9,286 nucleotides of DNA from Hellea balneolensis (GTDB taxonomy: Bacteria > Pseudomonadota > Alphaproteobacteria > Caulobacterales > Maricaulaceae): NCBI GenBank assembly GCA_003233025.1, contig QIKS01000240.1:1-9286 (forward strand), read 5' to 3'. Positions within the stretch are counted from its first letter, which is position 1. Each line of letters opens with the position of its first letter. Positions 1 to 6,034 of the stretch are shown here, piece by piece. The notes under the pieces are model-generated. The model did no database searches. It was not told the origin of the DNA and saw nothing but the letters and a program-made list of their open reading frames with translations. The translations under genes were made by a program, and so were the position numbers.

Positions 1-1115
1 CTGTGCTGATCGAGACCTTGACGGCATTGGGCGCGGAAGTGCGCTGGTCATCTTGTAATATTTTCTCGACCCAGGATCAGGCCGCCGCAGCGATTGCCGT
101 GACGGGCGTTCCAGTATTCGCCTGGAAAGGCTTGACGGACGATGAGTTCTGGGACTGCATCCACAAGACGGTTAAAGGCCCAAATGGCTGGACGCCGAAT
201 ATGATTTTGGACGACGGTGGTGATTTGACCGTCCTGATGCACGAAGAATATCCCGAACTGATGAAAGACGTTAAAGGCTTGTCAGAAGAAACGACAACCG
301 GCGTTATGCGTTTGTACCAGATGGAAAAAGCCGGCACATTGGTTGTCCCGGCGATTAACGTCAATGACAGTGTTACCAAGTCAAAATTTGATAATCTTTA
401 CGGCTGTAAGGAAAGCCTTGTTGACAGTATCAAACGGGCCACGGACGTTATGCTCAGTGGTAAAACCGCAGTTATTTGCGGGTTTGGCGATGTCGGCAAA
501 GGCTCTGCGGAAAGCTTGCGTTCGCAAGGTGCGCGGGTGAAAGTTACCGAAATTGATCCGATTTGCGCCCTGCAAGCGGCCATGGAAGGTTATGAAGTTG
601 TCACCATGGAAGAGGCTGCGGCCACATGTGATATTTTCGTCACCGCCACGGGCAATAAAGACGTGATTACGGTCGAACATATGCGGGCGATGAAAGACCG
701 GGCTATCGTTTGTAATATCGGTCATTTTGACAGCGAAATTCAAATCGAAGCTTTGCGTAATTATCCGTGGGAAAATGTTAAGCCGCAAGTGGACGAAGTT
801 GTCTTCCCAGACGGTAAACGCCTGATTATTCTGGCGGAAGGCCGGCTGGTTAATCTGGGCTGTGGCACCGGCCATCCGAGTTTTGTTATGTCGGCTAGTT
901 TCACCAATCAGGTGTTGGCCCAGATCGAACTTTGGGAAAATCATAAAAATTATGACAATAAAGTTTATGTTCTGCCCAAGCATTTGGACGAAAAAGTTGC
1001 CTATTTGCATCTGGCCAAATTGGGCGCGACCTTGACGGAGCTTTCCAAAGATCAGGCTGATTATTTGGGGCTTAAAGTCACCGGACCGTTCAAGCCGGAA
1101 CATTATCGTTACTAA
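1..1115 (+). CDS. ahcY: S-adenosylhomocysteinase (adenosylhomocysteinase), 5'-truncated
   Basis: AhcY reversibly hydrolyses S-adenosyl-L-homocysteine to adenosine and homocysteine in the cytoplasm, removing the product inhibitor of methyltransferases. The reading frame is open to the left window edge, so the N-terminus is missing. By family length (about 430-470 aa) some 60-90 residues are absent, and the GTG at position 3 is not a real start. Counting from that GTG, I see the substrate-side segment SEETTTG (94-100), the conserved [17 protein letters not shown] stretch (121-137) with its substrate-binding Lys and Asp, and the Rossmann NAD-binding glycine motif GFGDVGKG (160-167). GHPSFVMS follows (290-297), and the protein ends in KPEHYRY, the C-terminal tail that reaches into the neighbouring subunit's NAD site in this family. 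It lies 10 nt upstream of metK and is probably co-transcribed with it. Any SAM- or SAH-responsive leader would lie upstream of this window. Identification is secure. Confidence 0.97.
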   Translation, partial: VLIETLTALGAEVRWSSCNIFSTQDQAAAAIAVTGVPVFAWKGLTDDEFWDCIHKTVKGPNGWTPNMILDDGGDLTVLMHEEYPELMKDVKGLSEETTTGVMRLYQMEKAGTLVVPAINVNDSVTKSKFDNLYGCKESLVDSIKRATDVMLSGKTAVICGFGDVGKGSAESLRSQGARVKVTEIDPICALQAAMEGYEVVTMEEAAATCDIFVTATGNKDVITVEHMRAMKDRAIVCNIGHFDSEIQIEALRNYPWENVKPQVDEVVFPDGKRLIILAEGRLVNLGCGTGHPSFVMSASFTNQVLAQIELWENHKNYDNKVYVLPKHLDEKVAYLHLAKLGATLTELSKDQADYLGLKVTGPFKPEHYRY

Positions 1116-1125
1116 GGAAGATATC

Positions 1126-2322
1126 ATGAGCCGCCAATATTTTGAATTTACGTCTGAATCTGTCTCCGAAGGCCACCCGGATAAAGTTTCAGACCGCATT
1201 TCAGATGAGATCGTCGATCTGTTCTTTGAAGAAAGCGTCAAGGACGGCATGAGCCCATGGGACGTTCGCGTCGCGGCGGAAACCTTGACCACCACCAATA
1301 AAGTGGTGATTGCCGGCGAGACACGTGGCAGCGATAAAATCAGCAATGATATGATCGAAGCGCGGGTGCGGGCGGCGATCAAGGATATTGGTTATGAGCA
1401 GGACGGCTTTCATTGGCAAAATGCTGATGTGGATATTTTGCTCCATGCCCAAAGTGTCGATATTGCTCAAGGTGTTGATCAGGGCGACGGCTTGCACACG
1501 CAAGAAGGCGCGGGCGATCAGGGGATTATGTTTGGCTATGCTTGCACGGAAACGCCCGATCTTATGCCGGCTCCGGTTTATTACAGCCATAAAATATTGC
1601 AGCGCCTGGCCACTGCCCGTAAATTAGAAGGCAAAACCCAGCTTGGCCCGGATGCCAAAAGCCAGGTCAGTGTGCGTTATGATAATGGCAAACCAGTTGG
1701 TGCGTCGGCGATCGTGCTCTCGACCCAACATCTGGACGCGGCCATGAGTTCCGCTGACGTGGCTGATTTGGTCAAACCTTATATTTATGAGGTTTTGCCC
1801 GAAGGCTGGATTGACGATAAAACCATCTGGCATATCAACCCCACGGGCAAATTTGTCATTGGCGGGCCGGACGGCGACGCTGGCTTGACGGGCCGTAAAA
1901 TTATCGTCGATACTTACGGCGGCGCGGCGCCCCATGGCGGCGGCGCATTTTCGGGTAAGGATCCAACCAAAGTTGACCGGTCTGCCGCCTATGCATCGCG
2001 GTATTTGGCCAAAAATATTGTGGCTGCTGGAATTTGTGACTGGGTCAATATCCAGCTTTCTTATGCGATAGGTGTGGCCAAACCGACATCGCTTTATGTG
2101 GATATGGGCGGCAAAGGCAAGGCTAGCGAAGACGAAGTTGCGCGGGCAATCGGGCAGGTTATGGACTTAACCCCGCGCGGTATTCGCACCCATCTCGACC
2201 TCAACAAACCGATTTATGCCCGCACATCTGCCTATGGCCATTTTGGCCGCACCCCCGACGCAGACGGCGGCTTTAGCTGGGAAAAAACCGATTTGGTCGA
2301 TGCGCTGAAAGCTGCTTTGTAA
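1126..2322 (+). CDS. metK: S-adenosylmethionine synthetase (methionine adenosyltransferase)
   Basis: MetK makes S-adenosylmethionine from methionine and ATP, releasing phosphate and pyrophosphate. At 398 aa it is full length for the family. Visible motifs are EGHPDK near the N-terminus (15-20, ATP and Mg contact), the [12 protein letters not shown] signature (128-139), and the glycine-rich phosphate-binding loop [17 protein letters not shown] (271-287). [18 protein letters not shown] (358-375) lies near the C-terminus. The ATG is preceded by a good Shine-Dalgarno sequence, AAGGAAG (1114-1120), which overlaps the ahcY stop, so translational coupling is plausible. The pairing with ahcY is functionally coherent because AhcY clears the by-product of SAM-dependent methylation. 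The last codons (VDALKAAL) are partly repeated 145 nt downstream in non-coding sequence; see the duplicated-tail entry. No frameshift or missing key residue is visible. Confidence 0.98.
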   Translation: MSRQYFEFTSESVSEGHPDKVSDRISDEIVDLFFEESVKDGMSPWDVRVAAETLTTTNKVVIAGETRGSDKISNDMIEARVRAAIKDIGYEQDGFHWQNADVDILLHAQSVDIAQGVDQGDGLHTQEGAGDQGIMFGYACTETPDLMPAPVYYSHKILQRLATARKLEGKTQLGPDAKSQVSVRYDNGKPVGASAIVLSTQHLDAAMSSADVADLVKPYIYEVLPEGWIDDKTIWHINPTGKFVIGGPDGDAGLTGRKIIVDTYGGAAPHGGGAFSGKDPTKVDRSAAYASRYLAKNIVAAGICDWVNIQLSYAIGVAKPTSLYVDMGGKGKASEDEVARAIGQVMDLTPRGIRTHLDLNKPIYARTSAYGHFGRTPDADGGFSWEKTDLVDALKAAL

Positions 2323-2339
2323 ATGTAGCAGGGTTTTTT
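2312..2339 (+). terminator. Probable intrinsic terminator overlapping the metK stop codon
   Basis: A 5-bp stem CTGCT (2312-2316) / AGCAG (2327-2331) is followed by GG and six T residues (2334-2339). The left arm lies in the last metK codons, and AAAG just before it could pair further into the T-run with a bulge. The stem is short, so I rate it as a weak but well-placed terminator for the ahcY-metK transcript. A similar T6 tract recurs at 2477-2482 after the duplicated metK tail. Confidence 0.45.
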
Positions 2340-2385
2340 CCTCTAGTGTCCGGTTTAAATTTTACCTTCTCTTGCCTGTGCAGCC

Positions 2386-2412
2386 CCGTCCCCGGAACGA
2401 GTTCGGGGACGG
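2386..2412. repeat. REP-like GC-rich palindrome (9-bp stem, 9-nt loop)
   Basis: CCGTCCCCG (2386-2394) pairs perfectly with CGGGGACGG (2404-2412) around the loop GAACGAGTT. From memory, the form (GTCCCCG, an AAC/GTT-containing centre, CGGGGAC) resembles short interspersed palindromes scattered between genes in many alphaproteobacteria. Only one copy is visible here, so the repeat status is inferred. It lacks a following T-run and so is not a classical terminator, but it could stabilise or block the 3' end of a metK readthrough transcript. Confidence 0.55.
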
Positions 2413-2438
2413 ACTACTTTGTTTTCGGAAGGCGGGAG

Positions 2439-2482
2439 TGGTCGGTGCGTTGAAAGCTGCGTGGAGAATATTACTGTTTTTT
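2439..2482 (+). repeat. Diverged direct copy of the metK 3' end plus T-run
   Basis: The 22 bases at 2439-2460 match metK bases 2294-2315 at 20 of 22 positions. The shared core is TGAAAGCTGC, and the two differences are A to G and C to T. In both places a T6 run follows at almost the same distance (18 nt at metK, 16 nt here). Read in the metK-equivalent frame, the copy gives VVGALKAA against MetK LVDALKAA, and an Asp-Gly pair further upstream also lines up without gaps. The simplest reading is a decayed tandem duplication of the end of metK with its terminator. A match this close is unlikely by chance in a region this small. It does not form a functional gene. Confidence 0.55.
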
Positions 2483-2537
2483 GACTTACCTTTGATTTTC
2501 CGTTCTCTGACTCACCGCTCTCTAAAGCCAATGAATA

Positions 2538-2613
2538 ACCCTACGCTCATGCGTATATTAGAATAATGAATGAACGTTCATTCATTATTCTAATATACGC
2601 ATGAGCGTAGGGT
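2538..2613. repeat. Perfect 76-bp palindrome (38-bp arms, no spacer)
   Basis: The left arm (2538-2575, starting ACCCTACGCTCATGCG) is the exact reverse complement of the right arm (2576-2613, ending CGCATGAGCGTAGGGT), with no mismatch and no loop base. The centre is AACGTT. Three smaller dyads nest inside it: TACGC-TCAT-GCGTA (2542-2555), the central TGAATGAACGTTCATTCA (2567-2584) and TACGC-ATGA-GCGTA (2596-2609). Their centres are spaced 27 bp apart. The bases just outside are ATA on both sides (2535-2537 and 2614-2616), which could be a 3-bp target duplication or chance. No T-run follows, so it is not a standard intrinsic terminator. Possible roles are a multi-site operator upstream of gst, a mobile palindromic element, or a strong RNA hairpin. 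The palindrome is certain; its role is unknown. Confidence 0.95.
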
Positions 2614-2621
2614 ATAAATAA

Positions 2622-2645
2622 GGTGGGGATAAGGGGGCGCAGGGG
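2622..2645 (+). other. G-run cluster with possible G-quadruplex potential
   Basis: Just right of the palindrome, the + strand carries runs of 2, 4, 5 and 4 G residues separated by T, ATAA and CGCA. Only three runs reach three or more G, so a canonical three-tier quadruplex would need the GGG at 2610-2612 with a long loop. A two-tier form is possible with the local runs. It sits in the likely leader or promoter region of gst. Function is speculative. Confidence 0.3.
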
Positions 2646-2656
2646 ACGACAGCCTC

Positions 2657-2670
2657 TTGGTGGCCACCAA
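2657..2670. promoter_or_regulatory. 14-bp perfect palindrome, candidate operator
   Basis: TTGGTGGCCACCAA is a perfect palindrome whose right edge lies 4 nt before the TTGACA box at 2675-2680. A symmetric site touching a -35 element is the usual layout for a repressor or activator site. No regulator gene lies in the window, so the cognate protein is unknown. A 14-bp perfect palindrome is uncommon by chance, but regulatory function is inferred from position only. Confidence 0.35.
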
Positions 2671-2674
2671 AAAC

Positions 2675-2703
2675 TTGACAAAATTGCGCCTGTGGTGAAG
2701 CTG
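2675..2703 (+). promoter_or_regulatory. Candidate gst-operon promoter
   Basis: A consensus -35 hexamer, TTGACA, lies at 2675-2680. At a spacing of 16-18 bp the -10 position falls around 2697-2703 (GAAGCTG), a poor match to TATAAT. If real, the promoter is weak or activator-dependent, which would fit the adjacent palindrome. It would start transcription about 25-30 nt upstream of the gst start codon. An AT-rich TATAAAT at 2613-2619 beside the large palindrome is an alternative -10 element without a clear -35. Confidence 0.3.
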
Positions 2704-2736
2704 TGACACCTTGAAAGACGTAAATAAGGAAACCTT

Positions 2737-3333
2737 ATGAAACTCTATGATTTTCTACCGTCTGGCAATGGATACAAGGTGCGGTTGCTGCTGTCATGGT
2801 TGGATCAGGCTTATGAATATCAAGAGGTGGATATTCACGCAGGTGATAGCCATAGCCCGGAATTTTTAACCTTAAATCCGGCGGGGCAAATTCCTTTGTT
2901 GGTTTTGGATGATGGTCGCACGCTGGCTGAATCCAATGCGATCTTGTTTTATCTGGCTCTGGGCAGCGATTATTTGCCCTCGGACGCATTTGCCATGGCG
3001 GATATTCTGCGCTGGATGTTTTTTGAACAATACAAACATGAGCCAAATATTGCCGGCGCCCGCTTCATCGAGCGCTTTGCGCCCAAGCGCAAAAAAGAGC
3101 TGCCAGGTTTGCGCAAAAAAGGCGTTACAGCGTTGGATATTATGGAAGCTCATCTGGGAGCTCATGATTATTTTGTCGGTGACAGCCTGACAATTGCCGA
3201 TATCTCGCTCTATGCCTATACGCATATGGCTGGTGAAGGTGGGTATGATTTAAAGCCTTACAAGGCGATCAAAAAATGGATGAAACGGGTTCGCGATCAT
3301 CCCGGCTATGTAAAGATTACCAAAAAGCCGTGA
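2737..3333 (+). CDS. Glutathione S-transferase family protein
   Basis: This 198-aa cytosolic protein has GST architecture: an N-terminal thioredoxin fold (about 1-77) and an all-helical C-terminal domain (about 85-198). Visible marks are the conserved cis-proline in GQIPLL (P53), the glutathione gamma-glutamyl-binding Glu-Ser pair in AESNAIL (E65-S66), and the helix N-capping box region LTIADISLY (151-159) typical of GST C-domains. The N-terminal SGNGYKVRLLL places Ser or Asn rather than Cys at the active-site helix. The substrate cannot be told from sequence; a detoxification or thiol-redox role is family-level inference. AAGGA (2726-2730) lies 6 nt before the ATG and fixes the start. AAGG-AAA-CCTT (2726-2736) could fold over that site, though the stem is only 4 bp. 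It is first in the apparent operon, and its TGA overlaps the next gene's GTG. Confidence 0.9.
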   Translation: MKLYDFLPSGNGYKVRLLLSWLDQAYEYQEVDIHAGDSHSPEFLTLNPAGQIPLLVLDDGRTLAESNAILFYLALGSDYLPSDAFAMADILRWMFFEQYKHEPNIAGARFIERFAPKRKKELPGLRKKGVTALDIMEAHLGAHDYFVGDSLTIADISLYAYTHMAGEGGYDLKPYKAIKKWMKRVRDHPGYVKITKKP

Positions 3334-3761
3334 TTGACGAACTTTACAACACCGACGTTTTAACCCTCGCTGCCAATATCGAGCATGTTGGGGCGCTGGA
3401 TAATCCCGACGGAACCGCCCGCAAGGTTTCGAAGCTTTGTGGTTCATGGGTCGAGGTGGATGTGGCGGTTGCCGGTGAAAAAATCACCGGTTTTGCCATC
3501 CGCCTTGAAGCTTGCGCCTTAGGTCAGGCGAGCGCGGCTATTTTGGCTGAACGGGCGATCGGTGCCAATTTGGCCGAGCTAAAAGCCGCTCGCAATGCGT
3601 TGTACGCAATGCTGAAAAATAAAGTATCTTTTCCGCAAAAAGCCCGGTTTGAAAAACTGGCCCTGCTGGCGGATGTGGCCAATTATCCAGCTCGCCACAC
3701 ATCAACAATGTTGGCCTTTGAGGCGGTATTGGCAGCTATGGAGACGAGGACGGCTCCATGA
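3330..3761 (+). CDS. NifU/IscU-like iron-sulfur cluster assembly scaffold protein
   Basis: This 143-aa protein matches the NifU N-terminal/IscU-like family that often sits beside yidD in alphaproteobacteria. The likely role is holding or passing on nascent Fe-S clusters. I chose the GTG at 3330, which overlaps the gst stop as GTGA. The protein then begins MIDELYNTDVLTLAANI, which is how relatives I recall begin, whereas the earlier in-frame ATG (3276) adds an unrelated 18 residues inside gst. There is no clear Shine-Dalgarno sequence, so translational coupling to gst is likely. With this start, Cys37 (KLCGS) and Cys62 (EACALGQAS) align with IscU Cys37 and Cys63. The IscU Asp39 is Ser here, and the third Cys (106) is absent: the equivalent ARHTSTML has no Cys. 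This may be a feature of the subfamily rather than a defect. Its last bases overlap the yidD start as ATGA. Confidence 0.85.
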   Translation: MIDELYNTDVLTLAANIEHVGALDNPDGTARKVSKLCGSWVEVDVAVAGEKITGFAIRLEACALGQASAAILAERAIGANLAELKAARNALYAMLKNKVSFPQKARFEKLALLADVANYPARHTSTMLAFEAVLAAMETRTAP

Positions 3762-4096
3762 AAAACCCATTTGTCTATTTGGCTATCGCTTTGCTTAAAA
3801 TTTACAAATATACGCTTTCGCCGGCCTTTAGTGCTCTCGGTATTCGCTGTCGTCATGAACCGAGTTGTTCCAGCTATGCAATTAGTGCTTATCTTAGGCA
3901 CGGGGTGTGGCGCGGGTCATGGCTGACCTTGTCGCGGCTATTGCGCTGTCATCCTTGGGGATCATCAGGTCTTGATCCTGTGCCAAAAGCGGGTCATAAC
4001 CACCCTTTCTGGGTGCCTTGGCGTCTGGGGGACTGGCATTGGGGTGAGCGTGGCACGGAGCGCAATTCTGGCCTTAAAGACACGGACAAAAAATAG
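3758..4096 (+). CDS. yidD: Membrane protein insertion efficiency factor YidD
   Basis: YidD is a small inner-membrane-associated protein that helps YidC-dependent insertion of membrane proteins. The 112-aa product has the hallmark segment [19 protein letters not shown] (31-49) followed by [15 protein letters not shown] (53-67) and GLDPVP (71-76). The three conserved cysteines are 31, 37 and 64. The N-terminus (about 5-28) is an amphipathic or hydrophobic helix, and the C-terminal tail after residue 80 is polar and variable, as is usual. The ATG overlaps the preceding stop (ATGA), and GAGGA (3746-3750) at 7-nt spacing supports it. In many bacteria yidD sits next to rnpA and yidC; here it lies between an Fe-S scaffold gene and thrS, an arrangement I recognise from alphaproteobacteria. 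Confidence 0.95.
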   Translation: MKNPFVYLAIALLKIYKYTLSPAFSALGIRCRHEPSCSSYAISAYLRHGVWRGSWLTLSRLLRCHPWGSSGLDPVPKAGHNHPFWVPWRLGDWHWGERGTERNSGLKDTDKK

Positions 4097-4104
4097 AGAA
4101 TGCA

Positions 4105-6030
4105 ATGTTGAAAATCACATTTCCAGACGGGGCAGTGCGCGAATATGAAGACGGCGTTTCGCCTTTAAATATCGCCAAGTCCATCTCCAAATCTCTGGCC
4201 AAGAAAGTGCTGGCGGGCAAGGTTGACGGCGCGTTGTGGGACGCGACACGCGCCCTTGAAGGCGACTGCACATTACAGCTGATTACTGCTCAAGATCCTG
4301 AAGGTGTCGAGCTGATCCGCCACGACTGCGCCCATGTTATGGCCGAAGCCGTGCAAGCATTATTCCCCGGCACGCAAGTGACCATCGGCCCGGTTATCGA
4401 GGACGGGTTTTATTATGATTTTGCCCGCGACGAGCCATTTTCGGTTGAAGATTTCGCCGCCATTGAAAAAAAAATGCGCTTTATCATCGAGCAAAACAAA
4501 CCATTTACCCGTGAAGTCTGGAAACGAGATGAGGCGATCAAGCATTTTACCAAAATGGGGGAGAGCTATAAGGCCGAGTTGATTTCGGATCTCCCCGAAG
4601 ACGAAATCATCACCATTTATAAGCAGGGCGATTGGCATGATCTGTGTTTGGGGCCGCACCTGCCCAGCACCGGCAAGGTTGGCAAAGCATTTAAACTGAC
4701 CAAAGTTGCGGGTGCTTATTGGCGCGGTGATAGCAAGAACGCGCAGCTCCAGCGCATTTACGGAACCGCCTGGGCGAGCCAGGATGATTTGGACGCTTAT
4801 TTGCACCGCATTGAGCAAGCGGAAAAACGCGATCACCGTAAATTGGGCCGCGAGATGGAGCTGTTTCATTTCCAGGAAGAAGCCCAAGGCCAGGCGTTCT
4901 GGCACGAAAAAGGCTGGACGCTTTACCGCACATTGCAAGACTATATGCGTCGCCGGCAAATTGGCGCCGGTTATAGCGAGATCAACACGCCGGAGCTGAT
5001 GGATCAGAAGTTTTGGAAGGCTTCGGGGCATTGGGATAAATACCGCGAAAACATGTTCATTACCCAGGTGGATGATGAAGACAAAACCTTCGCCCTTAAG
5101 CCGATGAATTGTCCCTGTCATGTGCAAGTGTTTAATCATGGCCAGCGCTCTTACCGTGATCTGCCTTTGCGTCTGGCCGAATTTGGTTCGTGCCACCGTT
5201 ATGAGCCGTCGGGGGCTTTGCACGGGCTGATGCGGGTGCGGGCTTTTACTCAAGACGACGGCCATATTTTTTGTCGCGAAGATCAAATCATTGATGAGGT
5301 GAAGGCGTTTTGCACCTTGCTTCTATCCGTCTACAAGGATCTGGGTTTTGATGATGTCATGGTGCGGTTTTCTGATCGCCCGGATGTTCGGGTTGGTTCG
5401 GACGAAGTTTGGGACCGGGCCGAAAAAGCATTACGCGCTGCTGCTGACGCCACCGGGCTTGATGTGCAATACAATCCTGGCGACGGTGCGTTTTATGGCC
5501 CGAAACTTGATTTCGTGCTTAAAGACGCCATTGGCCGGGAATGGCAGACCGGGACGATACAGGCGGATTTCAACCTGCCTGAGCGTCTGGACGCCAGTTA
5601 TATCGGCGCCGATGATGCCCGCCACCGTCCGGTCATGTTGCACCGGGCGATTTTAGGGTCGTTTGAGCGGTTTTTGGGTGTGTTGATCGAACATTATGCC
5701 GGGCGCTTTCCTTTGTGGTTGGCACCGTTGCAGGTGGTTGTTGCCACCATTACGTCGGATGCGGATGGGTATGCGCAAAAGGCGGCAGAGCAGCTTCGCG
5801 CGGCGGGCTTGCGGGTGCAGACGGATTTGCGCAACGAGAAAATCAATTATAAAATCCGCGAACATTCCCTTGGCAAAGTGCCGGTGATTGCCGTGGTCGG
5901 CCGCGTCGAAGCAGAAGAAAACAAGCTGGCCTTGCGGTTTTTGGGCGACCGCGCGCAAGAAATACTGAGCCTGGAGGAGGCTAAATCCCGGCTGGTCGCA
6001 GAAGCGACGCCGCCGGATTTACGGACTTAA
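4105..6030 (+). CDS. thrS: Threonine--tRNA ligase
   Basis: ThrS charges tRNA-Thr with threonine in the cytoplasm. At 641 aa it is full length and carries all domains: TGS (about 1-62), and the editing domain with HDCAH (73-77) and CLGPH (181-185), whose His and Cys residues clear mischarged Ser-tRNA. The class II catalytic core follows (about 240-535), then the anticodon-binding domain (about 540-635). The catalytic zinc ligands are all visible: Cys336 in MNCPCH, His387 in DDGHIFC and His513 in MLHRAI. They correspond to E. coli 334, 385 and 511 with a constant +2 offset. Motif 2 includes CHRYEPSG (363-370), and the end of the core reads GRFPLWLAP. The ATG lies 8 nt after the yidD stop with a weak purine-rich site (AGAGAA). 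The next gene starts 4 nt after its TAA. No damage is seen. Confidence 0.98.
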   Translation: MLKITFPDGAVREYEDGVSPLNIAKSISKSLAKKVLAGKVDGALWDATRALEGDCTLQLITAQDPEGVELIRHDCAHVMAEAVQALFPGTQVTIGPVIEDGFYYDFARDEPFSVEDFAAIEKKMRFIIEQNKPFTREVWKRDEAIKHFTKMGESYKAELISDLPEDEIITIYKQGDWHDLCLGPHLPSTGKVGKAFKLTKVAGAYWRGDSKNAQLQRIYGTAWASQDDLDAYLHRIEQAEKRDHRKLGREMELFHFQEEAQGQAFWHEKGWTLYRTLQDYMRRRQIGAGYSEINTPELMDQKFWKASGHWDKYRENMFITQVDDEDKTFALKPMNCPCHVQVFNHGQRSYRDLPLRLAEFGSCHRYEPSGALHGLMRVRAFTQDDGHIFCREDQIIDEVKAFCTLLLSVYKDLGFDDVMVRFSDRPDVRVGSDEVWDRAEKALRAAADATGLDVQYNPGDGAFYGPKLDFVLKDAIGREWQTGTIQADFNLPERLDASYIGADDARHRPVMLHRAILGSFERFLGVLIEHYAGRFPLWLAPLQVVVATITSDADGYAQKAAEQLRAAGLRVQTDLRNEKINYKIREHSLGKVPVIAVVGRVEAEENKLALRFLGDRAQEILSLEEAKSRLVAEATPPDLRT

Positions 6031-6034
6031 ACAC

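Larger units (their letters stand above)
2323..2736. other. 414-nt structured intergenic region between metK and gst
   Basis: I found no convincing gene here. The one open frame of note runs about 64 codons from a TTG at 2372. It has no good ribosome binding site, crosses both the REP-like hairpin and the large palindrome, and resembles nothing I know apart from a short match to the MetK C-terminus. The region holds the end of the metK terminator, a REP-like hairpin (2386-2412), a diverged copy of the metK tail (2439-2482), the 76-bp perfect palindrome (2538-2613) and a G-run cluster (2622-2645). Closest to gst are a 14-bp palindrome (2657-2670) and a -35-like box (2675-2680). The right part must supply the promoter for gst, because metK appears to be terminated upstream. 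Confidence 0.8.

Noticed and set aside
381..1382. 333-codon open frame on the - strand across ahcY and metK
   Set aside because: It is antisense to two well-identified genes, spans their junction, and its protein shows no recognisable family features; it is a codon-bias shadow.
2477..2509. TTGACT after the second T-run as a promoter
   Set aside because: The matching -10 position (around 2504-2509, TCTCTG) does not resemble TATAAT.
2372..2566. 64-codon open frame in the metK-gst gap
   Set aside because: It has a TTG start with no good ribosome site, runs through the REP-like hairpin and into the big palindrome, and shows only a short match to the MetK C-terminus, explained by the tail duplication.
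2538..2613. Reading the 76-bp palindrome as an intrinsic terminator
   Set aside because: The stem is far longer than usual, has no loop, is AT-rich near its tip, and has no T-run on either side.
3276..3329. Upstream ATG start for the NifU-like gene
   Set aside because: It would add 18 residues unlike the family, encoded within gst. The GTG at 3330 gives the expected N-terminus and a typical stop/start overlap.
4360..5286. 308-codon open frame on the - strand inside thrS
   Set aside because: It lies wholly antisense to an intact thrS and its translation resembles no known family.
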